Assembly (NCBI RefSeq): GCF_001889605.1
Contig: NZ_CP018171.1
Coordinates: forward strand, 3,928,501 to 3,992,500
Direction: 5' to 3'
Length of the DNA stretch: 64,000 nt
Source of the DNA: Aquibium oceanicum
GTDB lineage: Bacteria; Pseudomonadota; Alphaproteobacteria; Rhizobiales; Rhizobiaceae
Part shown: piece after piece, positions 26,689-33,337 of the stretch
Position numbering within the stretch: position 1 is the stretch's first letter
How the letters are laid out: each line of letters begins with the position of its first letter
Position numbers and translations under genes: made by a program
The notes under the pieces: model-generated
Seen by the model: the letters and a program-made list of their open reading frames with translations, nothing else
Told to the model about the DNA's origin: nothing
Databases searched by the model: none

Positions 26689-27756
26689 TCATTGCGGCGG
26701 TTGCCGTCCCTCCAGGGCATCCTGGAGGAGCGAGCGGATCTGCTGTCGGTCGAAAGGCCTCGGGTTCGAATAGGGGTTCCTCGTCGCGATCTCGGCGGCG
26801 CGATCCAAATCGGCTTCGGTAAGACCGAAATCCGCAAGCCGCATCGGCGAGCCGAGGTCTCGCGCGAAGCGGAACAAGCCGCGCCCCGGCGTATCTCCGA
26901 AAGCCTTGGCGACAGGCTCGAGCAGCCCGGCCGCGGCGCCCGCATTGAACCCGACCGTGTGCGGCAGCAGGATGGCGTGGGTCTCGGCGTGCGGCGTGCC
27001 GAAGCTGCCGCCGAGCGTGTGGCAGAGCTTGTGGTGCAGCGCCATCGCCGAGCCGCCGAGCGCGATGCCGCACAGCCAGGCGCCGTACTGCGCGAGGCTG
27101 CGCGCTTCGACGTCGGACGGATCGCGTACCACTGCCGGAAGTGCCTCGGCGAGCGCGCGGATCGCCTCGGCTGACATCAGCGCGATGACCGGGTTGCGGT
27201 CTTCGGCGTAGAGCGCCTCGGCGGCATGCGCGAGCGCGTTGAGGCCGGAAGTGACGGTCATGCCGACCGGCAGCGTCAGCGTCAGGTCGACGTCGTAGAT
27301 GACGGTCTCTGGCAGGATCGAGGCGTCGCGGCGCGTGGTCTTTTCGCCGCCGGCGGTCTCGCCCAGGATGTCGGTCATCTCCGAGCCGGCATAGGTGGTG
27401 GGAATGACCACCTGGTCGGTGCCGGTACGGGTGGCGATGGCCTTGCCTAGCCCCGTGGTCGAGCCGCCGCCCAGCGCCACGACGCAGTCCGCACCGGAAC
27501 CGCTGAAGACGGCCAGCGCCTTCTCGGTGACCTCGACCGGCGTATGCATGGCGGCCTCGGTGAAGACGCCCGCCGAAAGCGGGCCGAGCCGGTCGGCGAG
27601 CGCATGCGCATCGGCCTCCTGGTTGGGCGTCGAGAGCACGAGGGCGCGGGACCGCCCGAGGCGCTCCACCTCGGCTCCGGTGCGGGCGATGGTTCCGGCA
27701 CCGAAGATCACCCGCGAGCGCAGGCCGGGAAAGACGAACGGAGCGATCGGGGTCAT
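26689..27756 (-). CDS. Maleylacetate reductase
   Basis: This 355-residue iron-containing alcohol dehydrogenase-fold protein has ALGGGSTTGLGKAIATRTG near residue 95, TYAGSEMTDILG near 120, GLNALAHAAEALYAEDRNP near 185 and HHKLCHTLGGSFGTPHAETHAILLPH near 250. These are marks of maleylacetate reductases, which reduce maleylacetate to 3-oxoadipate with NAD(P)H. This is the step after hydroxyquinol ring opening. The ATG at 27756 overlaps the hydrolase stop in an ATGA. Upstream frame extension is out of sense. Confidence 0.92.
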   Translation of the reverse strand: MTPIAPFVFPGLRSRVIFGAGTIARTGAEVERLGRSRALVLSTPNQEADAHALADRLGPLSAGVFTEAAMHTPVEVTEKALAVFSGSGADCVVALGGGSTTGLGKAIATRTGTDQVVIPTTYAGSEMTDILGETAGGEKTTRRDASILPETVIYDVDLTLTLPVGMTVTSGLNALAHAAEALYAEDRNPVIALMSAEAIRALAEALPAVVRDPSDVEARSLAQYGAWLCGIALGGSAMALHHKLCHTLGGSFGTPHAETHAILLPHTVGFNAGAAAGLLEPVAKAFGDTPGRGLFRFARDLGSPMRLADFGLTEADLDRAAEIATRNPYSNPRPFDRQQIRSLLQDALEGRQPPQ

Positions 27757-28394
27757 GGCGTTGCTCCAGTCTGGGCAAGGATCTCGGCGAAGACGTCGAT
27801 CTCGGCGTCGGACACCTCGTGCGCCCGGCCCGGAAAGCTCTCCGCCCGCAAGCGCGCGCCGCAGACGGCGAGATCGGCTGCCGCCGCGAAGGCCGCGGAG
27901 GCCGGTATCCAAGGATCGGCGTCGCTTCCCGACAGGTAGACTGGCAGTCCGTCGAGCCTGCGGCGCGGCGAGGTATCGGTCGGCGGACCGACACGGCAGC
28001 CGGTCAGCGCCACCAGGGCGCCTAGCGCGCGATCACGGCGCATGGCGTATTCCAGCACCAGGCAGGCGCCCTGCGAGAACCCGGCCAGAACCGGCCGGTC
28101 GGACGGCGCCCCGTCGGCCGCCGCAGACGCGATTGCCGCATCGATCGCATCGAGCGCCTCTTCCAGCTGGGCGAGCGTCGCATCGGAGGCGGGATCGATT
28201 GCCCGGGCATCGTACCAGGCTTCCCGCGGCGAGCGCGGCAGCACGAAATGCGTGTCGCCGACCGGCAGGCGGGCGATCACATGCTCGCCCATCTCCTCCG
28301 GCGTCTGCGCCCGCCCATGCACGAACACGCAGAGACGCGCGGCGCTTCGCGGTGGAGCGCCGAGCCTCAGGGACGTGTCGCGCATCTGCGCCAA
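27753..28394 (-). CDS. Alpha/beta hydrolase, phospholipase/carboxylesterase family (MhqD-like)
   Basis: This 213-residue protein starts the fold with LCVFVHGRAQTPEEM. The nucleophile is Ser107 in LAGFSQGACLVLEYAM, an Asp lies in YLSGSDADPWIP near 175, and a His in FPGRAHEVSD near 195. It belongs to the Abhydrolase_2 group that contains MhqD. It is encoded between the VOC dioxygenase-like gene and maleylacetate reductase. It may hydrolyse a ring-cleavage product or an ester substrate entering the pathway; the reaction is not established. Confidence 0.82.
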   Translation of the reverse strand: MAQMRDTSLRLGAPPRSAARLCVFVHGRAQTPEEMGEHVIARLPVGDTHFVLPRSPREAWYDARAIDPASDATLAQLEEALDAIDAAIASAAADGAPSDRPVLAGFSQGACLVLEYAMRRDRALGALVALTGCRVGPPTDTSPRRRLDGLPVYLSGSDADPWIPASAAFAAAADLAVCGARLRAESFPGRAHEVSDAEIDVFAEILAQTGATP

Positions 28395-28418
28395 GTCGTT
28401 CTCCTCCCGCCGACCGAC

Positions 28419-29366
28419 CTACCAGTGGAACTCTTCGAGGCCGGCGATCATCTCGGCCTTACGATCCTCGAACCAGGGCGGGAAGACGAGCGTGCGGCCG
28501 GTCTCGCCCGCCGGCTCGTCCACCGCCCAGCCCTGCGGCACCGTCCAGGCGATCTCGAACAGCGCGCCGCTGGGAGAACGCACATAGCAGGACTTGAAGT
28601 AGTTGCGGTCCTTCTGGTCCGAGACGTCGGTGAAGCCAAGTCCCTCGAGATGCGCCTTCAGCTTGAGCTGGTTCTCCTCGTCGCCCGTGTCGAGCGCCAG
28701 GTGGTGGATCGTACCGCCGGCGAGCGTCCACGTGCCCTGCGGCTTGTCGGGCTCGTGCAGCACCTCGACGGCGGTGGTCGCGCCGGCGCCGGCCAGCTTG
28801 AACTTCAGGTCCGGGCCATCCTCGCCGTCCTTCTCCATGCCCATACCGATGGTCATGAAATCGTCCATGGACGTGCGGTCGTACACCGCGATGCCGATGC
28901 CGTAGATGCCCTTGATGCCGTTTTCCGCGCTGATGCCGTCCGAGACGATGGAGCGGCGGTCGTCCTTCTCGGCCGCCACCAGCTCATGCGGGATGCCGCA
29001 GGGATGCGCGAAGGCGACGCGCGGCAGGCCGAAGCGCTCGGTGCGCTCGGCCTTGAAGCCGGCCGCGTTCAGCCTGTCCTCCCAGAAGTCGAGGCTCTTG
29101 GGCGGCACGGAGAGCTGGATGATCTTCGACTGGTTGGTGCCGCGCTTGCCGAAGACGCCCGGCTTGCGGAAGGGGAAGGTGGTGACGATGGTGGAGGCGT
29201 CGCCGGTCTCGTTGGCATAATAGAGATGGTAGACGGGCGTCGTGCCGTCGAAGAGCACGGTCTTCTTGATCGACTTCATGCCGAGCGTGCCGGTGAAGAA
29301 ATCGAAGTCCTCCTGGGCGCCGTCGACGCTCATCGTGACGTGGTGGTATCCGCTGATCAGTGCCAT
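28419..29366 (-). CDS. VOC-superfamily ring-cleaving dioxygenase (MhqO-like)
   Basis: This 315-residue protein consists of two vicinal-oxygen-chelate halves. Likely metal ligands are a His in SGYHHVTMSVD at residues 8-9, a His in GGTIHHLALDTGD in the second half, and a Glu in GALFEIAWTVPQG near the end. Segments such as FFTGTLGMKSIKKTVLFDGT, PVYHLYYANETGDAST and TTFPF match the ring-cleaving dioxygenases linked to quinol breakdown (MhqA/MhqO, LinE-like). It would open para-hydroquinone-type rings using Fe(II). Here it sits with an MhqD-like hydrolase inside a hydroxyquinol operon. Confidence 0.85.
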   Translation of the reverse strand: MALISGYHHVTMSVDGAQEDFDFFTGTLGMKSIKKTVLFDGTTPVYHLYYANETGDASTIVTTFPFRKPGVFGKRGTNQSKIIQLSVPPKSLDFWEDRLNAAGFKAERTERFGLPRVAFAHPCGIPHELVAAEKDDRRSIVSDGISAENGIKGIYGIGIAVYDRTSMDDFMTIGMGMEKDGEDGPDLKFKLAGAGATTAVEVLHEPDKPQGTWTLAGGTIHHLALDTGDEENQLKLKAHLEGLGFTDVSDQKDRNYFKSCYVRSPSGALFEIAWTVPQGWAVDEPAGETGRTLVFPPWFEDRKAEMIAGLEEFHW

Positions 29367-29415
29367 CTCGTTCCTCCCTTGAATTCAGGCGTGGGGCATG
29401 AAGGCTGCGTCGTTC

Positions 29416-30294
29416 CTATGTCGGCGGTCTCGCCGGTCTGGCGCGCGCCATGACGAAGTCGAAGTCGAGCGACCAGGCCGGCACGCCGTCGGCGCCCGAT
29501 TGCGGCCGGAAGTCCCCGACCAGTTCTGGCTTGACGCCGAACAGCGCGTCGCGGTGCAGGTCCGGGTCGCCGCGCTCGTAGACATGCGTGGTGAGCGTCT
29601 CGAACCCTTCGGCGCGGATCATGAAATGCAGGTGCGCCGGGCGGCGCAGAGGATAGCCGACATGCCTCAGCAACTGCCCGACCGGGCCGTCGTCGGGCAC
29701 ACGATAGCCGGCCGGCTTGACGGTGCGGTAGTAGAAGTGGCCGTCGGCACCGGTGGTGAAGGCGCCGCGCAGGTTGAATTCGGGCTGCAGGTCCGGCTGC
29801 TGGTTCTCGTACAGTCCCTCGGAATTAGCCTGCCAGGTCTCGACCACCGCGCCCGGTATCGGATTGCCGTCGAGGTCGCGCACGTGACCCGACACGCACA
29901 GCGGCTCTCCCACTCCGTCGAGCGAGACGATCGCTCCCATCGGCAGGCGCGGCACATCCGATCTGTAGAAGGGACCGCGGATCGTGTTGGGCGTGGCGCC
30001 CGCTGGACGCCGCGAGTTGATGTCCTCGACTAGCGCGGAGACCCCGAGCAGATCGGACAGCAGGATCCACTCCTGCCGCCGCTCGTCGCTGGCGTGGCCG
30101 ACATCCGTCAGAAAACCGATGACGCGGCGCCAGTCGGCATGGCTCGGGCGCGCTTCCTTGACGACCTGGTGCAGGTGTTCGACGACGCTGACCAACACCC
30201 GCGACAGTCGCCCGTCGCCGGCCCCGAGCAGGCGCTCGGCGACGACCTGAGCGGAATTGTGCTCGCCATAGGGATGGCCGGTCGGCAACTGCAT
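29416..30294 (-). CDS. Hydroxyquinol 1,2-dioxygenase-type intradiol enzyme (copy 2)
   Basis: This 292-residue paralogue of the operon's last gene has the same layout: helical linker (FLTDVGHASDERRQEWILLSD) and iron ligands Tyr162 (NSEGLYENQ), Tyr197 (AGYRVPDDGPVG), His221 and His223 (RPAHLHFM). The two copies clearly share the RPAHLHxxIxAEGFETLTTH block but differ widely in the N- and C-terminal 40 residues. It is the first gene of the operon, just after the divergent LysR promoter. Having two intradiol enzymes suggests different substrate ranges or conditions. Confidence 0.87.
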   Translation of the reverse strand: MQLPTGHPYGEHNSAQVVAERLLGAGDGRLSRVLVSVVEHLHQVVKEARPSHADWRRVIGFLTDVGHASDERRQEWILLSDLLGVSALVEDINSRRPAGATPNTIRGPFYRSDVPRLPMGAIVSLDGVGEPLCVSGHVRDLDGNPIPGAVVETWQANSEGLYENQQPDLQPEFNLRGAFTTGADGHFYYRTVKPAGYRVPDDGPVGQLLRHVGYPLRRPAHLHFMIRAEGFETLTTHVYERGDPDLHRDALFGVKPELVGDFRPQSGADGVPAWSLDFDFVMARARPARPPT

Positions 30295-30381
30295 CGTTCC
30301 TCCCCGGGATTGTGACCGGACGTTGCGGAGCCAAGAATAGTCGAACGATGGCGATACTGGATGATTTTCCTACACCTTTAG

Positions 30382-30398
30382 CATAGCATATCGCTATG
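30382..30398. promoter_or_regulatory. Palindrome overlapping the LysR start codon
   Basis: CATAGC (30382-30387) and GCTATG (30393-30398) are a perfect inverted repeat around ATATC. The ATG of the LysR gene (30396) is inside the right arm. The site contains the T-N11-A type symmetry expected of LysR-family binding sites and lies about 90 bases from the divergent operon start. It is a likely autoregulatory and operon-control site. Confidence 0.5.
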
Positions 30399-31346
30399 AA
30401 ACTCGATGAACGTCATCTCGTCCAGCTGGCCGCCGTCGTCCAGGCGGGCGGCGTGACCGAAGGCGCGGCGCTGATCGGCATGACGCAACCCGCCGTCTCG
30501 CGCACGCTTTCGATGTTGGAGAAGCGTCTTGGAGAAGCACTGTTTGTCAAGGGCCGCCGCCCTTTGCAGCCGACTCCGCTGGGGCGGGCTTTGGCCGAAC
30601 ACGGCCAGGCGATGCTGCTCGCCTCTCGAAAAGCCTCCGAACTGGTCGAAAGCTTCCACCATGGCCGGGGCGGGCTGGTTCGCATCGGCGGAACCCCGTT
30701 CTTCATGGACGCCCTCATCTCCGGTACGATCGCCGAATTCCAGAACCACTATCCCGACGTGCGCGTCGACCAGAGCTACGGATATCTCCAGGAGCTTCAG
30801 GCCTCCGTCATCGCCGGCCGGCTCGACCTCGCCATCTGCCCGATCGACATTGTCGACGAAGGGTCGGGGCTTGAGTTCCAGGAGATCCTGCCGGGTCGCA
30901 ACGTCGTCGCCTGCCGCTCGACCCACCCGCTGCTCATCAAGCGTCGGCTGGGCGGCAAGGAACTGCTCGACTATCCCTGGATCGCGCCGCCGCCCGGCAG
31001 TCCGCTGCTGGCCGACCTGCGCAGCCTGCTCCTGTCGCTCGGCGCCACCGAGATCAAGGTGCGCTATTCCGGCGGGTCGCTCACCAGCGCCATGACCTAC
31101 CTGAAGAGCACCGACGCGCTGACCGTTCTGCCGCATGGCGTGGTCTTCGCCTTCCGCAAGGAGAAGTCGATCACCGCCCTGCCCCTGAACATCCCGCACC
31201 CGGAACGCGCGCTCGGCCTGCTACGACTCGCCGACGCACCGCGGTCGCCTGCCGTGGAGAAATTCGCCCTGCACGTACGCCAGAGCTTCGACAACCTGCG
31301 CCATCTGATCAAGCGGCACGAGCAGGCGGTGGTATGGGGCGCGTGA
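30396..31346 (+). CDS. LysR-type regulator of the aromatic operon
   Basis: This 316-residue LysR protein has an N-terminal winged HTH (LVQLAAVVQAGGVTEGAALI, GMTQPAVSRTLSMLEKRLGEALF, residues 8-54) and a periplasmic-binding-like effector domain starting VRIGGTPFFMDALISG. It diverges from an eleven-gene catabolic operon across 101 bases and is the only regulator nearby, so it is the likely activator that responds to the aromatic substrate or a pathway intermediate. An inverted repeat overlaps its own start codon. Confidence 0.88.
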   Translation: MKLDERHLVQLAAVVQAGGVTEGAALIGMTQPAVSRTLSMLEKRLGEALFVKGRRPLQPTPLGRALAEHGQAMLLASRKASELVESFHHGRGGLVRIGGTPFFMDALISGTIAEFQNHYPDVRVDQSYGYLQELQASVIAGRLDLAICPIDIVDEGSGLEFQEILPGRNVVACRSTHPLLIKRRLGGKELLDYPWIAPPPGSPLLADLRSLLLSLGATEIKVRYSGGSLTSAMTYLKSTDALTVLPHGVVFAFRKEKSITALPLNIPHPERALGLLRLADAPRSPAVEKFALHVRQSFDNLRHLIKRHEQAVVWGA

Positions 31347-31418
31347 AGTGTCATACCCGCGGGCGGTAGCGGGGTAGAATTCGATGGCAGCGATGTTCGA
31401 TGGTCTGCACGGCATGCC

Positions 31419-31829
31419 TCATGACGTATCGTACCGCTCCGCTATCCAGCAGCTCGGGCGACTAATGCGGCCCGATGCTGCGTGAAACGCCAGGTCCCGA
31501 CGCTCGCGTTGGCGGTCGAACAGGTCTCCGAGTGGTAACAAAGTGCAGAGCGCAGCGGCCGCCGCGTAGAAGCGCGCGGCGAGCCGCAGCGCGTCGTCGG
31601 GCTCGTTGCCCTCCGACGCTATCACGTCGAGTTCCGAGTGCGGCATGCCCGCCGCCTCGAAGACGTAGTCTTCCGACACAGTCGCCGCATAGCGCAAGAT
31701 GCAGAGCACGAACCAGCGAACCGGCGCTGAGCGCGTGGCGGCCTGCTCGGCCATGGCGGCGAAAGAGACGAGCAGCGCAATGACGCGCCGAAGCATCCTT
31801 TCGTCCACCATTGCCGCATGCACGTCCAT
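31419..31829 (-). CDS. Conserved hypothetical rhizobial protein
   Basis: This 136-residue protein starts MDVHAAMVDERMLRRVIALL, with an AAGGA ribosome site 7-8 bases before the ATG. The middle RSAPVRWFVLCILRYAATVSEDYV is hydrophobic and may be a membrane-associated helix. A second helical block includes LRLAARFYAAAAALCTLLPL. It ends in a short polar tail. The pattern resembles uncharacterised proteins found in Mesorhizobium-like genomes; no known domain is evident. It stands alone, convergent with the LysR gene. Confidence 0.6.
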   Translation of the reverse strand: MDVHAAMVDERMLRRVIALLVSFAAMAEQAATRSAPVRWFVLCILRYAATVSEDYVFEAAGMPHSELDVIASEGNEPDDALRLAARFYAAAAALCTLLPLGDLFDRQRERRDLAFHAASGRISRPSCWIAERYDTS

Positions 31830-31952
31830 GTCGTGTCCTTCGCTGACCAAGCGGTAGTGTGGCGCGGGTAGCGGGCGCGTGGACGGAATTCGAGGAAGCC
31901 GTTGATCCGGCTGGGATGGGTGCCCGTCCGATCCACGCCGGCTCCCCCTCCG

Positions 31953-32004
31953 CTTCGTCATCCTCGGCCGACCGGAGCGAAGTGGAGGGAGAGCCGGGGA
32001 TCCA
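31953..32004 (-). repeat. Intergenic mosaic repeat, copy A
   Basis: Read on the minus strand, this copy begins TGGATCCCCGG, has a CTTCGCTCCGG centre and ends GGATGACGAAG. The same frame of motifs (TGGATCCC, CTTCG, GGATGACGAAG) occurs in copy B on the plus strand 120 bases away. This type of hairpin-forming intergenic repeat is common in Mesorhizobium-like genomes from what I recall. No gene lies in 31830-32303. Confidence 0.6.
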
Positions 32005-32049
32005 GGCCTGAGAGGCGGTAGAGGATGAGGTGGAGGAGAACGGGGCGGT

Positions 32050-32104
32050 TTCCTGCACCACCTCACGGGGCCGGCGGAGATTGCGCTTCCTGCACCGCCT
32101 CACG
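32050..32104. repeat. Short direct repeat between the inverted pair
   Basis: TTCCTGCACCACCTCACG (32050-32067) recurs as TTCCTGCACCGCCTCACG (32087-32104), 37 bases further, with one mismatch. The pair lies between repeat copies A and B in an otherwise gene-free 470-base stretch. It shows local duplication. No function is apparent. Confidence 0.6.
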
Positions 32105-32123
32105 CTGCCGATATGCTCAAGCA

Positions 32124-32181
32124 TGGATCCCAGGGTCTGCGCGACACCGCTTCGCGGCTGCTCCGCCCTGGGATGACGAAG
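32124..32181 (+). repeat. Intergenic mosaic repeat, copy B
   Basis: This copy begins TGGATCCCAGGG and ends CCCTGGGATGACGAAG. ATCCCAGGG and CCCTGGGAT are exact inverted arms, so the copy forms a long hairpin. It is in opposite orientation to copy A, and the two could also pair with each other. It lies about 120 bases from the tRNA-His gene. Confidence 0.65.
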
Positions 32182-32303
32182 GTGGGGAGTTGTCGCCAAC
32201 CGAGCCTATCCGACAACGGCGGGGCAGCAGAGGACGTGAGCGGCTTCGCGACGGCGCCGGGCAGTGCGCGAGGCGCGATCAGCGAAAGCCTTTTTGAAGG
32301 TGA

Positions 32304-32380
32304 TGGTACGGTTGCTCGGGATCGAACCGAGGACCTCCGGATCCACAATCCGGCGCTCTAACCATCTGAGCTACAACCGC
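32304..32380 (-). tRNA. tRNA-His (GTG anticodon)
   Basis: The 77-base cloverleaf reads on the minus strand from GCGGTTG (32380) through TAGCTCAGATGGTTAGAGC (D arm), CCGGA-TTGTGGA-TCCGG (anticodon arm, GTG) and GGTTCGATCC (T arm), to CAACCGT-A-CCA. The CCA end is encoded and the discriminator is A73. The base before position 1 in the gene is T, so no G-1 is encoded, and A73 cannot pair with a G-1. This is the alphaproteobacterial form of tRNA-His. The G1-T72 pair closes the acceptor stem as a wobble. Confidence 0.97.
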
Positions 32381-32506
32381 ACGCCCGGTGCTACGAAGCG
32401 AGTGTGCAAATACGGTCAAATGCACGCGAATGCAAGCACCGCACCGGCATTGTTTGTACGCCCCGCATCGGCCAGTATCGTAACGCGGATGGCCATACGG
32501 GACAAG

Positions 32507-32537
32507 GAAAAGGGCCGGCACGAGGCCGACCCTTTTC
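32507..32537 (-). terminator. Terminator after the phasin gene
   Basis: GAAAAGGGCCGGC (32507-32519) and GCCGACCCTTTTC (32525-32537) pair with one mismatch around a 5-base loop. On the minus strand the stem ends in CCCTTTTC, a short T-run. It lies about 90 bases past the phasin stop and separates it from tRNA-His. Its symmetry would also let it work on the plus strand. Confidence 0.7.
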
Positions 32538-32627
32538 GTTTGCACGACAGGCGGGAGGAGGTGCCCGTCGCGGCTCCGGGCGCGTGGGAGGAAGATCGCG
32601 CTCCGGGTACTTGGGCTATCGAACGCC

Positions 32628-33080
32628 TCAGGCGACCTTGAGTTCCTTCATCGACTTGTCGAATGCGTCCTTGGCCGGCTTCGAGAGTTCGTCGACGGCC
32701 TTGGTCGAAGCAGACTGCATGTCCTTGACCTGGTCGACGGCCATCTCGATGCGCTTGCGCATGTAGCCGGTCTGGAGTTCAATGACCTCGGAGAACGACT
32801 TGGCGCCGAGAAGCGATTCCATGTAGGAGAAGTCGGCTTCGGCGTTCGCACGCATCGCGGCGATCGACTTCAGCGACAGGTCCGTGCCGGCCTTCTTCAT
32901 GGTCTCCATGGAGGCCTCGACGGCCTTCTGGCCTTCCTCGGCATTGGACTTGAACTTGGCATAGGCCTCCTTCGACTGCTCGACGCCCTTCTCGGCAAAG
33001 GAGCGGAACTGGTCGGTCGCCTTGGAGGCATCGAAGGTCGGGAATTCGATGGTTTCTGCGGTCTTTGCTGCTTTCGACAT
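32628..33080 (-). CDS. Phasin family protein
   Basis: This 150-residue, almost fully helical protein includes ATDQFRSFAEKGVEQSKEAYA, KFKSNAEEGQKAVEASMETMK, YMESLLGAKSFSEVIELQTGYMRKRIEMAVDQVKDM and an Ala/Lys-rich C-terminus. This is the Phasin_2 pattern. Phasins coat polyhydroxybutyrate granules and control their size. The ATG at 33080 has AAGGA upstream. A perfect palindrome with TGCA arms lies about 90 bases before the start. The acetoacetyl-CoA synthetase further along also fits polyhydroxybutyrate turnover. Confidence 0.9.
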   Translation of the reverse strand: MSKAAKTAETIEFPTFDASKATDQFRSFAEKGVEQSKEAYAKFKSNAEEGQKAVEASMETMKKAGTDLSLKSIAAMRANAEADFSYMESLLGAKSFSEVIELQTGYMRKRIEMAVDQVKDMQSASTKAVDELSKPAKDAFDKSMKELKVA

Positions 33081-33167
33081 CTGCGGTAATCCTTCATGTT
33101 GCGGGCAGCGGCCTGACGCTGAACAATTTCCGGCCGCTCGATGCCCACAATATAGGCAGGCCTTTTG

Positions 33168-33195
33168 TGCATTGCAACATTTTTCTTGCAATGCA
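33168..33195. promoter_or_regulatory. TGCA-type palindrome upstream of phasin (possible PhaR site)
   Basis: TGCATTGCAA (33168-33177) and TTGCAATGCA (33186-33195) are exact inverted copies with an 8-base spacer. PhaR (AniA) repressors of phasin genes in alphaproteobacteria bind TGC/GCA-rich palindromes. Position, about 90-115 bases before the phasin ATG, fits an operator over the promoter. The protein that binds is inferred; phaR itself is not in the window. Confidence 0.6.
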
Positions 33196-33337
33196 GCATT
33201 GAGCCGGCGAGATTAACCAAGGGGCCACAAAAGCGCCGGCTCGCCGGGGTGTGATGTGGACGCGGGAAGGCTTGTCTTTTACTAACAAAGTCTTAACGCC
33301 CGGGTCAGGGGAGCCGGACGGGATGGGGTCGGTGCGG

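Noticed and set aside
31953-32181. Possible CRISPR array from repeated segments
   Set aside because: Only two diverged copies in opposite orientation and no regular spacers; no cas genes.
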